In this document: positions 9,314-17,650 of the stretch, one piece after another
Numbering within the stretch: the stretch's first letter is position 1
How the letters are laid out: every line of letters starts with the position of its first letter
Origin: Acetobacter sp.
GTDB taxonomy: Bacteria > Pseudomonadota > Alphaproteobacteria > Acetobacterales > Acetobacteraceae
Assembly: GCA_017474285.1 (NCBI GenBank)
Contig: JAFVHT010000003.1
Location: 1 to 51,955 of the forward strand
Direction: 5' to 3'
DNA length: 51,955 bases
Notes under the pieces: model-generated
What the model was told of the DNA's origin: nothing
The model's input: the letters and a program-made list of their open reading frames with translations, nothing else
The model's database searches: none
Program-made: the position numbers and the translations under genes

Positions 9314-11200
9314 TTACCCTATCAACCAACACGTAACATGATACGTTAAAAACGCAGCACCATACGCAAAAGCAAACAAATAAACCATCGTTATCCAAAC
9401 CATCCGCCATGATCCTGTTTCTCGACGGATAATCGCTAATGTCGAAAGACATTGTGGCGCATAGACATACCAAGCCAACAGGGAAAATGCCGTCGCTAAC
9501 CCCCATTGTGCTGACAATAATGGCATTAAACTTCCAGAAACATCACTTTCAGAAGCGGCAATAGCGTACACTGTCCCTAAAGCACCAACAGCAACTTCCC
9601 GCGCAGCAAGACCAACTATCAGGGCAACACAAATTTGCCAATTAAATCCAATAGGACTAAAAATAGGAACAAGTACATGTCCTATACGCCCTGCTAAACT
9701 CCAATCTAACGCTGCTCCTGTTGCCCCAGGCGGGGGCGCAGGAAAGCTAGAAAGTGCCCAAAGAAGTATGCTCAAGGTTACAATAATTGTACCAACGCGA
9801 GAAAGAAAAATATGCGCGCGTTGCCATAACTCCAAACCAACATTACGTAGGCTAGGCCAATGATAATTTGGCAACTCCATTAATAGAAAATGTTCCTCTC
9901 CCTTTTTTTTAAGAATACGTGCCACGATCAATGCACTTAGAATACCCGCGATATAGAGTATAAACAAAACTAGACCTTGTACATTAAACACGCCCATAAC
10001 TGCTTTATTAGGCACAAAGGCACCGATTAACAGGGCATAAATAGGCAAACGTGCTGAACATGTCATTAACGGTGCAATCAAAATCGTGACCATTCTATCA
10101 CGCGCGTGTTGAATAGTTCGTGTCGCCATAATACCCGGAACAGCACACGCAAAACTTGACAATAACGGAATAAAAGAACGTCCTCCAAGCCCTGCTGCCG
10201 CCATAAAACCATCTAATAAAAAAGCTGCGCGCGGCAAATAACCTGATTCTTCAAGCACTAAAATCCATAAGAACAAAATCAAAATTTGCGGTAAGAAAAC
10301 AACAACTGTCCCCGCCCCACCAATAACACCTTCAACGATCAAACCACGTAAAGGTCCTTCTGGTAAAAAAGTACCAACTAATACCCCCAACTTATTCATG
10401 AGGTCTTGAATCATATCCATAAAAGGCTGTGCCCACGAAAACACAGCCTGAAACATAATAAATAATAGAATAGAAAGAATGACCATTCCCCAAACGGGAT
10501 GTAACACCCAGCGATCTAAAACTTCCTCTAACTTAATTGCTATAGGATGATCATGTGTAACGCACATTTCCAATATTTGGCGCACCCGTTCATGCACATA
10601 AGCCGTTTCTTCCCCCTCTGAAAGCATTGCCGGGTGAGGCAACTGAAGTACAGTTTCTTGAGACACAACCGCATCTAATAGAGTGAGTAAGTTTTTTGTC
10701 CCCCCCGCCCGCACGCCAATCGCTGTTACAACAGGCACGCCTAACTCTGCCTGAAGCCGTGGCACATCAATGCGAATCCCGTGTTTTTCTAAAACATCCG
10801 CCATATTGAGCACAACCACTAAAGGACGACCTAGCTGAATAAGCTCTAGTAAAAAACGTAAATGTAAACGCAAATTCGTTGCAGCCATAACGCAAACCAA
10901 CAAATCAGGAGCGGGCTCTCCTTTGTAACGTCCCATACACACATCACGTGTTACAGCCTCATCAGGGCTTGTCGCTACAAGACTATATGTCCCAGGAAGA
11001 TCTAACACCTGCAGTTTATGCCCCTGTGGCGTTACGAGATAACCGCTCTTACGCTCAACCGTTACACCAGCATAATTAGCAACTTTCTGCCGACTTCCTG
11101 TAAGTTGGTTAAAAAGAGCCGTCTTACCACAATTTGGATTACCTACTAATGCTACACGCAACGACCTTGCAAAAATATTATCAACCGTCACAGTACTCAT
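9314..11200 (-). CDS. feoB: Ferrous iron transporter FeoB
   Basis: Inner-membrane Fe(II) uptake protein with a cytosolic GTPase domain. The 628-residue protein has G1 GNPNCGKT at residues 20-27, a DLPGTYSL G3 motif and NMADV as the G4 equivalent, followed by paired Gate regions with multiple helices. SFACAVPGIMATRTI and CSARLPIYALLIGAFVP are hallmark FeoB membrane blocks containing the conserved cysteines. The protein is on the short side for the family, with a small linker between G domain and membrane. Its ATG overlaps the feoA stop (ATGA), so the two are translationally coupled. Confidence 0.96.
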   Translation of the reverse strand: MSTVTVDNIFARSLRVALVGNPNCGKTALFNQLTGSRQKVANYAGVTVERKSGYLVTPQGHKLQVLDLPGTYSLVATSPDEAVTRDVCMGRYKGEPAPDLLVCVMAATNLRLHLRFLLELIQLGRPLVVVLNMADVLEKHGIRIDVPRLQAELGVPVVTAIGVRAGGTKNLLTLLDAVVSQETVLQLPHPAMLSEGEETAYVHERVRQILEMCVTHDHPIAIKLEEVLDRWVLHPVWGMVILSILLFIMFQAVFSWAQPFMDMIQDLMNKLGVLVGTFLPEGPLRGLIVEGVIGGAGTVVVFLPQILILFLWILVLEESGYLPRAAFLLDGFMAAAGLGGRSFIPLLSSFACAVPGIMATRTIQHARDRMVTILIAPLMTCSARLPIYALLIGAFVPNKAVMGVFNVQGLVLFILYIAGILSALIVARILKKKGEEHFLLMELPNYHWPSLRNVGLELWQRAHIFLSRVGTIIVTLSILLWALSSFPAPPPGATGAALDWSLAGRIGHVLVPIFSPIGFNWQICVALIVGLAAREVAVGALGTVYAIAASESDVSGSLMPLLSAQWGLATAFSLLAWYVYAPQCLSTLAIIRRETGSWRMVWITMVYLFAFAYGAAFLTYHVTCWLIG

Positions 11201-11580
11201 GAATCCGAATTTTCAGAACAAGAAGAAGCTTGACGTAAGACAACACGACACGCTTCAGAACGCCGTAAAGCAAAACGTGTAAACCCAACCTCAACTGCTA
11301 TTGGATCTTTCCCTAATGGACCATAGGCAATAACCTTAACCAGCTCCCCAGGCACAAAGCCCAGCTCCCCCAATCTTTGGGCAATAATGTCATGAGAAGA
11401 TAACGCTTTTACATGGTCAACAATACCACTATGGTACAACGGTAGAGTGTTCAGGGTTATAATTCTCTCCCCTTCTTCATTGAAGAGATTTTGCACTTTC
11501 ATTTGTGCCTTCATAGGCATACGACAAAAACAAATTTTAAAAGATGACAGATACTTTAATATTTTGTCAATGATTCCCAC
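11197..11580 (-). CDS. feoA: FeoA-domain protein
   Basis: Small cytosolic SH3-like partner of FeoB. The 127-residue product contains the FeoA core: LNTLPLYHSG, then a segment ending IAQRLGELGFVPGELVKVI, and FALRRSEACRVVL. I chose the GTG at 11580 because GGGAGG (complement of 11585-11590) lies just upstream; the spacing of about 4 nt is short. An ATG start about 20 residues further in is the alternative and would give a more typical length. The C-terminus ends in a Ser/Cys-rich tail. It is the first gene of feoA-feoB-Cys-rich ORF-copA. Confidence 0.85.
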   Translation of the reverse strand: MGIIDKILKYLSSFKICFCRMPMKAQMKVQNLFNEEGERIITLNTLPLYHSGIVDHVKALSSHDIIAQRLGELGFVPGELVKVIAYGPLGKDPIAVEVGFTRFALRRSEACRVVLRQASSCSENSDS

Positions 11581-11592
11581 TTTACCTCCCTA

Positions 11593-11604
11593 GTTAAATT
11601 TAAC
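11593..11604. promoter_or_regulatory. Palindrome upstream of feoA (candidate operator)
   Basis: A perfect 12-nt palindrome, GTTAAATTTAAC, lies immediately upstream of the feoA Shine-Dalgarno. A second inverted repeat (AGTTGCT 11716-11722 / AGCAACT 11730-11736) lies in the same feoA-typA divergent region. Neither matches a Fur, Irr or RirA consensus that I can assert. Position alone makes them candidates. Confidence 0.3.
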
Positions 11605-11817
11605 AAAAACTTTCTCCATTACCTAAACAAAAAAGATACATCAATAGAGCGTGACAGACATACAAATCTCATGATATTAAATTTACGCTTACTCTTAACA
11701 CTGTAGTTTACAGGTAGTTGCTTATTAATAGCAACTCAACATTTACCTTACTACAACGTTACAGGTTTCTCACATCATATTTGGAAATTGTTTATCAGAA
11801 AATCGGGTTAAACTCTT

Positions 11818-13626
11818 ATGGACATTCGTAATATCGCTATCATTGCCCATGTTGACCATGGAAAAACAACACTTGTTGACGAACTCCTCAAACAATCTGG
11901 CACTTTTCGTGAAAATCAAGCTGTTACTGAACGAGCTATGGACAGCAATGACCTTGAACGTGAACGAGGTATTACTATTCTTGCAAAATGTACATCTGTT
12001 GTTTGGAATAATACACGTATTAATATTATAGACACACCAGGACACGCCGATTTTGGCGGTGAAGTAGAACGTATTCTTAGCATGGTTGACGGTGCTATTG
12101 TACTGGTGGACTCAGCAGAAGGTGCATTACCTCAAACAAAATTTGTCGTTGGTAAGGCATTGGCTCGTGGATTGAAGCCTATTGTTGTTATCAATAAGAT
12201 TGACCGTAACGATGCCCGTCCTGATGAAGTTCATAATGAAGTTTTTGATTTATTTGCTGCACTCGGTGCTAATGATGAGCAGCTCGATTTCCCTATGCTA
12301 TATGCTTCAGGACGCCAAGGCTGGGCTGATGAAACACTTGAGGGCCCCCGTGAAACACTTATCCCTATGTTTGAATTAATTTTACGCCACGTTCCCCCTC
12401 CCACGCTTGATAAAGAAAAACCTTTTGCCATGACAGCAACTATTCTTGAAAGCGATAATTTCTTAGGGCGTATTTTGACAGGTCGTGTAGAACAAGGAAG
12501 TGCCCGAATCAATATGCCTGTTAAGGTATTACGCGCTGATGGCTCTGTTGTAGAATCTGGTCGTCTCACAAAATTACTTTCATTTCGTGGTCTCGAACGT
12601 GTTCCTGTTGAAGAAGTACATGCGGGAGATATTGTCGCTGTCGCAGGACTCTCTCAAGCTACCGTTCCTGATACTATTGCAGCCCCAGAACAGGAACTAC
12701 CTCTTCAAGCCATTCCTGTAGACCCGCCAACCCTTTCTATGACTTTTCGAATCAATGATGGTCCATTAGGCGGGCGTGAAGGAAAAAAAGTTACTTCACG
12801 GCAAATTCGAGACCGCTTATTTAAGGAAACAGAAAGTAATATTGCTATCCGCGTCACAGAAAGTCCCGAAAGCGAAGCTTTTGAAGTAGCTGGTCGTGGT
12901 GAACTGCAATTAGGTGTACTCATTGAAACAATGCGCCGCGAAGGGTTTGAACTCACAATTGGTCGCCCACGTGTCCTTTTTCAACTTGATGAAAACACAG
13001 GAGAACGTAAAGAGCCGTATGAAGAAGTGATTATTGATGTTGATGAACCCTATTCGGGCATTGTCGTTGAGAAAATGTCTTTACGGAAAGGACAAATGCA
13101 GGATATGCGCCCGTTTGGTGCTGATAAAGTACGGCTTACGTTTACCATTCCTTCACGGGGACTCATTGGATACCATAGCGAATTTCTAACGGATACACGC
13201 GGCACAGGTCTTATGAATCGTTTGTTCTCACATTATAGACCCTATGCAGGAACAGTAGAAAGTCGCCGTAATGGCTCCCTTATTTCTATGGAAAATGGCA
13301 CAACCACACAATACTCACTGTTTTCTTTACAAGACAGAGGAACTTTATTTATTGACGCAGGAGAAACTGTTTACCAAGGTATGATTATTGGAGAACACTC
13401 TCGCGAAAACGATCTTGAAGTCAATCCCGTTCGTGAAAAGAAACTTACCAATATGCGCGCAGCTGGTAAAGATGAAGCATTGCTCTTAACCCCTCCGCGC
13501 CGTATGTCTCTTGAACAGGCTATTGCCTATATTGAAGATGATGAGCTTATAGAAGTCACTCCATCAGCTATCCGTCTTCGTAAACGTTACCTTGATCCAC
13601 ACGAGCGTAAAAAACATGCTCGCTAA
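11818..13626 (+). CDS. typA: Translational GTPase TypA/BipA
   Basis: Ribosome-associated elongation-factor-like GTPase involved in 50S assembly and stress or low-temperature growth. The 602-residue protein has G1 AHVDHGKT (residues 10-17), the switch sequence [25 protein letters not shown] and NKIDR. EF-G-like domains III and V and the BipA-specific C-terminal domain follow ([17 protein letters not shown], then the [19 protein letters not shown] block). Full length for the family. It is divergent from feoA, with about 240 bp between them, and is followed by a strong terminator. Confidence 0.97.
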   Translation: MDIRNIAIIAHVDHGKTTLVDELLKQSGTFRENQAVTERAMDSNDLERERGITILAKCTSVVWNNTRINIIDTPGHADFGGEVERILSMVDGAIVLVDSAEGALPQTKFVVGKALARGLKPIVVINKIDRNDARPDEVHNEVFDLFAALGANDEQLDFPMLYASGRQGWADETLEGPRETLIPMFELILRHVPPPTLDKEKPFAMTATILESDNFLGRILTGRVEQGSARINMPVKVLRADGSVVESGRLTKLLSFRGLERVPVEEVHAGDIVAVAGLSQATVPDTIAAPEQELPLQAIPVDPPTLSMTFRINDGPLGGREGKKVTSRQIRDRLFKETESNIAIRVTESPESEAFEVAGRGELQLGVLIETMRREGFELTIGRPRVLFQLDENTGERKEPYEEVIIDVDEPYSGIVVEKMSLRKGQMQDMRPFGADKVRLTFTIPSRGLIGYHSEFLTDTRGTGLMNRLFSHYRPYAGTVESRRNGSLISMENGTTTQYSLFSLQDRGTLFIDAGETVYQGMIIGEHSRENDLEVNPVREKKLTNMRAAGKDEALLLTPPRRMSLEQAIAYIEDDELIEVTPSAIRLRKRYLDPHERKKHAR

Positions 13627-13639
13627 TAAAATTTAGTCG

Positions 13640-13685
13640 TCCCTCTCTTGTAACAGAATATCACAAGAGAGGGATGTGTTTTTTT
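13640..13685 (+). terminator. Terminator after typA
   Basis: A 12-bp stem (TCCCTCTCTTGT at 13640-13651 with its complement at 13663-13674) around an 11-nt loop, followed by a T-rich run ending near 13685. Confidence 0.85.
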
Positions 13686-14067
13686 ACAGCTCTTTTATAC
13701 AGTGCCGATACAACGGCGGTATTCCTAATCGAAACTATTAACAATAAATACTGTACCTAGAACGTCTTCATTTCTATTCCGACAATCTTTTTATTAGCTT
13801 GCATCAAACTAGATAAACAGTCATCGTGTATCCTAAAAAAGAGTCTGCACGAAAACAAACACTATATTATAGCAATAATATGACATATATACTGTTTATT
13901 GCCTCATATTTTTACTTTATCAAAAATTTTAATCTAGACATTACGCGAAAATTATGAGTATTGATAATATACTACTTGTTGAGATTCTATGCGTAAAGAA
14001 AATGAGAAAATCTTTGCGTAGGTATTTAAACGAAAGTAGGTTCCCTTATATTTGGAGACATTTAAAA
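13686..14067. other. AT-rich intergenic region between typA and the His-rich gene
   Basis: No convincing gene. It contains a small inverted repeat (ATATTAT 13864-13870 / ATAATAT 13875-13881). A GGAGA Shine-Dalgarno at 14054-14058 serves the next gene. The frame of that gene is open back to 13954, but nothing supports an earlier start. Confidence 0.5.
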
Positions 14068-14298
14068 ATGACTTCTCGTAGTTTATTTGCGGCTTTGTCT
14101 GCCGTCGTTCTTCTTGGTGCTGCTGTTCCTTCTTTCGCAGAAGGTACAGCTCCTGCGGCGGCTCCTGCTGCTCCTGCGGCGGCTCCTGCTGCTGATGATG
14201 ATAAAAAGGCAGATGCTGGTGATCACCACAAACATCACAAGCACCACCGGCACCATAAAAAGGACGCCGAAGGTGATGCTGCTAAGGCTGATAAGTAA
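14068..14298 (+). CDS. Small secreted Ala/Pro- and His/Lys-rich protein
   Basis: A 76-residue preprotein with a clear Sec signal peptide (MTSRSLFAALSAVVLLGAAV, cleavage likely after PSFA). A low-complexity Ala-Pro stretch follows, then an acidic patch (ADDDKKADAGD) and a tail with nine His in about 14 residues (DHHKHHKHHRHHKK). I chose ATG 14068 because GGAGA lies 9 nt upstream and the signal peptide starts there. The mature part should be disordered and could bind Zn, Ni or Cu in the periplasm. The Ala-Pro part is encoded by a tandem 21-bp repeat. The gene is monocistronic, closed by a strong terminator. Function unknown. Confidence 0.8.
   Translation: MTSRSLFAALSAVVLLGAAVPSFAEGTAPAAAPAAPAAAPAADDDKKADAGDHHKHHKHHRHHKKDAEGDAAKADK
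14149..14190 (+). repeat. Tandem 21-bp repeat in the Ala-Pro stretch
   Basis: Two exact head-to-tail copies (14149-14169 and 14170-14190) encode the seven residues APAAAPA twice. Copy-number change by slippage would stay in frame and alter only linker length. Confidence 0.85.
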
Positions 14299-14361
14299 TC
14301 CTATTTCAAGCAGGATTACCTAGCACAGGGCCGTAAAACGGTTTCTGGTGTGATTTCTAGG

Positions 14362-14396
14362 GGCTGATGCATGTGTATCTGCATCAGCCTTTTTTT
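14362..14396 (+). terminator. Terminator after the His-rich gene
   Basis: A 10-bp GC-containing stem, GGCTGATGCA (14362-14371) and TGCATCAGCC (14380-14389), with an 8-nt loop and seven T. A weaker hairpin (GTAATCCT...AGGATTAC) overlaps the stop codon of the gene. Confidence 0.9.
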
Positions 14397-14502
14397 ACTT
14401 TTACAATTTTCAAGCAAATAAGAAAGTAAAAGCCCTTATCAGTAACGACCAACGTTCTCTTAGAGTTTCCCTGATAAATTTAATTATTTTATTGTTTCCT
14501 GG

Positions 14503-15408
14503 TTATTGTGTGGAATGTCCAACACTTTCTCCATTATCCACACCCCAAATGTCCTTCCGTGCAACCCACCCTGTATATTGGTGAACAGACACTTTACACC
14601 AAGAAGACTCTGCTGCACACGCTTTAATACTCCCCACTGTACCAGGCTGCAATACGGCAACAATAGGGGCTGTATCTTGTGCATTCTCATACATAAAGAT
14701 AACACCGTGCATGGCACGCGCTTTAGATTGATTTAAAACATAACCAACCACACGACTCTTTGTGTGACCCGACGTAACATCTTTCCCATCTCCAGAAGAA
14801 ATAGCTGTTTTATCCCCAGGCACCAAAAAATCACGGTTATTGACAAGTATCGCCTGTTGCACCCAGCCCTTTTGCCCACTCTCATCTTCAACAAGACGCC
14901 AAGTATCAAATTCGCGCTCAATTCGTACAGGCAAGCCCCGACGATGATAAACCCAAAGAATAGGAAACCTTTCTCCTGGTCCGACACGTATATTTACTTC
15001 GTCAGCACGCAATGCTGCATAACGTGGTAACGGCAACCCTGTTACTGTCCCCTTTGTTGACCCTCTATGCTCAATAGCCGCCATAGGTAAATCAGAAGAT
15101 GATGCAGAGGAAGTGGGTCCTGCCATCGCAGAAGCAGTAACCGCTACTGCTCCAACACTCCCTGCAGCAGCAATAAAAGCACGATTTCGGTTGCTTACAA
15201 ACTTACTCTTTTCTCTCTGTTGCTTTGTAGAAACATATTTATTATGCCTGACGTCCACATGATATGTGTGTCCTTTTACGTGAGAAGAGTGCATAGCGTG
15301 GTGATGGTGTTTTTCAGAAGCATAGACAGAAAACACCGGAAACATAACAAAACACCCGGATACACACAAAAATAGTTTTAATGGACTCGAAAAAGAATAG
15401 ACTGACAT
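14503..15408 (-). CDS. Exported protein with bacterial SH3-like domains
   Basis: A 301-residue protein with an N-terminal hydrophobic signal (about residues 8-29, ending VFSVYA-SE), a His-rich stretch (KHHHHAMHSSH), a basic segment and a second hydrophobic Ala/Val-rich stretch (AFIAAAGSVGAVAVTASAMA). Two SH3_4-like modules follow: RADEVNIRVGPGERFPILWVY... and a second around VVAVLQPGTVGSIKACAAESSWCKVSVHQYTGW. Such modules occur in periplasmic proteins that bind peptidoglycan or act as adaptors. I chose ATG 15408 with GGATGG upstream over the TTG at 15420. The second hydrophobic stretch may be a membrane anchor. Exact role unknown. Confidence 0.8.
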   Translation of the reverse strand: MSVYSFSSPLKLFLCVSGCFVMFPVFSVYASEKHHHHAMHSSHVKGHTYHVDVRHNKYVSTKQQREKSKFVSNRNRAFIAAAGSVGAVAVTASAMAGPTSSASSSDLPMAAIEHRGSTKGTVTGLPLPRYAALRADEVNIRVGPGERFPILWVYHRRGLPVRIEREFDTWRLVEDESGQKGWVQQAILVNNRDFLVPGDKTAISSGDGKDVTSGHTKSRVVGYVLNQSKARAMHGVIFMYENAQDTAPIVAVLQPGTVGSIKACAAESSWCKVSVHQYTGWVARKDIWGVDNGESVGHSTQ

Positions 15409-15494
15409 AAAACCATCCAATGCTTATATATTGTAGAAGTTAAAAGTGTATCAAAGTAATATACCAAATAAAAACGAAATAATATCCCCGCACT

Positions 15495-15890
15495 TTAGAA
15501 AACAAGTTGTCGACACGTTCCCCCATATTCCAAAAAGCACACCAATCCAAGACACCTTACCTCTTTTAATAAAGCGTCACTCTCTAACCCCATAACTTTC
15601 ACACCAGACTCACACACCATGAGTTCTCCTCCCATTTCTATGACTGCGGTACGTAGCTCTTCTAATCCTGCTACACCCGCTTTCTGCCTACGTACCTCCT
15701 CCATAGAAAAAGAAGTAACCCCTTGCCAATCAGAGCAGAAAGCCGCCACACCTGCCCCCATACCAAACATAACGACACGTATTCCAATAGCCATCGTTGT
15801 TGCCGCTATCATAAATGCCGCATGTAAACGTTCATACTCTGCATTAACTACGATAATCGCTAAATCAGAACAGGTAAGAGGTTCTCGCAT
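15495..15890 (-). CDS. DsrE-superfamily-like small protein
   Basis: A 131-residue protein with the DsrE/F fold pattern: beta strand LAIIVVNAEYERLHAAFMIA, then GIRVVMFGMGAGVAAF, and a later GVKVMGLESDALLKEV helix. One Cys (AAFCSDW) follows the glycine loop, and further Cys residues lie near the C-terminus. ATG 15890 starts 4 nt after the moeB-like stop, indicating tight coupling; the upstream frame extension overlaps that gene and is rejected. DsrE proteins carry persulfide sulfur or act as accessory proteins. With a sulfur-activating E1-like enzyme next door, a sulfur-relay role is a reasonable inference, unproven here. Confidence 0.65.
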   Translation of the reverse strand: MREPLTCSDLAIIVVNAEYERLHAAFMIAATTMAIGIRVVMFGMGAGVAAFCSDWQGVTSFSMEEVRRQKAGVAGLEELRTAVIEMGGELMVCESGVKVMGLESDALLKEVRCLGLVCFLEYGGTCRQLVF

Positions 15891-15894
15891 TTGT

Positions 15895-16668
15895 CTATTT
15901 CCGAATAAAACCACTTCTACATACAGAACAACACGGATCAATCCCCACTGGTATTTCTGAAAAACGCATTACCAGAGCGTCTAAACAGACTAAACGCCCC
16001 ACCAACGATGTACCAAGCCCCGCTAATTCTTTAAGCGCTTCTGTTGCTTGCATCGTCCCCATAAGACCCACAACAGCCCCTAAGACACCTGCTTGAGAAC
16101 ATGTCGGCACATCAGCAGATCCTGACTCTTGCGGATAAAGACAATGATAACATCCTTGTTGTGGACGAAAAGCTGTAATCTGCCCACCAAACCCTTGTAC
16201 TGCTGCAACAATCAGTGGTTTATGGGCTTGAACACACGCCGCATTAACAGAATAACGTGTTTCAAAATTATCGGATCCATCACATACAAGATCATAGTGT
16301 TGAATAATGTCCAAAGCTCCTGCCGTATCTAAACACTTATCCCATACCTCAACACAAACATGCGGATTAAGCGCCTCCAATTTCTTTGCGGCTACAGAAA
16401 CCTTTTTCTGCTCTATAGAAGCTGTATCATATAAAATCTGCCTCTGAAGATTAGATAACTCCACTTTATCATCATCAATTAAACCAATACGCCCAACCCC
16501 TGCTGCTGCCAAATATAATGCAACAACAGACCCAAGTCCACCAACCCCCACAACAAGGACAGAGGCTGTTTTTAAGGACACCTGCCCCTTTCCCCCTAAT
16601 TCTCGTAACAGAATATGTCGGGAATAACGCTGAATTTCGTCTTGAGACAAATCAATATCTATCATCAT
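15895..16668 (-). CDS. moeB: MoeB/ThiF-family E1-like adenylyltransferase
   Basis: Activates the C-terminal glycine of a ubiquitin-like sulfur carrier (MoaD or ThiS) by adenylation. The 257-residue protein has the Rossmann motif GVGGLG at residues 41-46, DDDKVELSNLQRQ with the adenylation Arg, CDGSDNFETRYSVN, and two CxxC zinc pairs (CYHC and CSVC) flanking PTCSQAGVLGAVVG. There is no C-terminal rhodanese domain. I chose ATG 16668 over the ATG at 16689: GAGGAAG inside the longer form is a plausible ribosome-binding site, and homology begins near residue 6. No moaD or thiS is in the window, so the carrier cannot be decided. Confidence 0.85.
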   Translation of the reverse strand: MMIDIDLSQDEIQRYSRHILLRELGGKGQVSLKTASVLVVGVGGLGSVVALYLAAAGVGRIGLIDDDKVELSNLQRQILYDTASIEQKKVSVAAKKLEALNPHVCVEVWDKCLDTAGALDIIQHYDLVCDGSDNFETRYSVNAACVQAHKPLIVAAVQGFGGQITAFRPQQGCYHCLYPQESGSADVPTCSQAGVLGAVVGLMGTMQATEALKELAGLGTSLVGRLVCLDALVMRFSEIPVGIDPCCSVCRSGFIRK

Positions 16669-16847
16669 TATTTTTTTACACTTCCTCATTTTTTCGTATA
16701 AAAATAAATCTTATACTATGTTTTCAAAAGTGCTATACACAACTTATCCTTCATAAAACATCATACATATAAGATAACAGCCTACACGACTTTATTGGCC
16801 TTCATTATAGCTCCTTTACCGTTGTCGTTTCACAAAAGGATTATCTC

Positions 16848-17636
16848 ATGTTACTCAATGTTATTGAACAAACGCCAGAACCTTCTGCCTTATGTAATGA
16901 TACCCCTCTTGTCTTTCTCCATGGATTATTTGGTCGTGCCCGTAATTTAGGTTTTGTACAACGCCGTCTTGCCACAACACATCGCACATTAGCCCTTGAC
17001 CTTCGCAACCACGGCGAAAGTCCACATGGACCCATGTCTTACCCCATTATGGCAAATGACGTGTACGAAACTCTACGCCATTACACAACAGAATCTTGTA
17101 CGCTCCTTGGACATTCCATGGGTGGCAAAACTGCCATGATGTTAGCATTATTGCACCCAGACATCGTTAAGAGCCTTATTATTGTTGATATAGCCCCCGG
17201 GCGTGGTGGTTTTTCTTCATTAGATTTACCACAAAAATTAGAAACAGTTGTTTTTCCACCAAAGCTTGACTTACACGAAGCCAATACGTTGTTACAATCG
17301 GTTATCCCTGATAACGCTGTAAGACAGCTCATGATACAAAATATCCACTTAGGCGATAACCCGGGTTGGAGTATTGGACTTGATGATATTCTAACAGCTC
17401 TACCCCTCATCATGGATTGGCCCTCTATTCCTGAAAATGCCTATTATACTGGCCCAACCCTTTTCATCAAAGGAGAAAACTCACCCTATATACACCCTGA
17501 CAACTACCCCATTATGCAGCGCCTATTTCCAAATTATACATTAGAAAGCATTGAGGGCGCAGATCATTGGGTACATGCTGATGCACCAAAATGTTTTTTA
17601 GCCTGTGTTGAGCGTTTTTTAGCCACGCAGACATAG
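16848..17636 (+). CDS. Alpha/beta-hydrolase, YbfF-like esterase
   Basis: A 262-residue soluble hydrolase. The oxyanion-hole segment is FLHGLFGRARN, the nucleophile elbow is GHSMGG, the acid is probably in the strand before FIKGENSPYI, and the catalytic His is in GADHWVHADAP. The pattern LDLRNHGESPH and VDIAP after the elbow resembles YbfF-type carboxylesterases. AAGGA lies about 7 nt before the ATG. It is divergent from the moeB-dsrE pair and convergent with the FAD-dehydrogenase gene. The physiological substrate is unknown. Confidence 0.85.
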   Translation: MLLNVIEQTPEPSALCNDTPLVFLHGLFGRARNLGFVQRRLATTHRTLALDLRNHGESPHGPMSYPIMANDVYETLRHYTTESCTLLGHSMGGKTAMMLALLHPDIVKSLIIVDIAPGRGGFSSLDLPQKLETVVFPPKLDLHEANTLLQSVIPDNAVRQLMIQNIHLGDNPGWSIGLDDILTALPLIMDWPSIPENAYYTGPTLFIKGENSPYIHPDNYPIMQRLFPNYTLESIEGADHWVHADAPKCFLACVERFLATQT

Positions 17637-17650
17637 CAGACATAAACGCT

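Noticed and set aside
13954..14067. N-terminal extension of the His-rich protein to 13954
   Set aside because: The extension precedes a well-formed signal peptide and Shine-Dalgarno at 14054-14058, so it is most likely untranslated.
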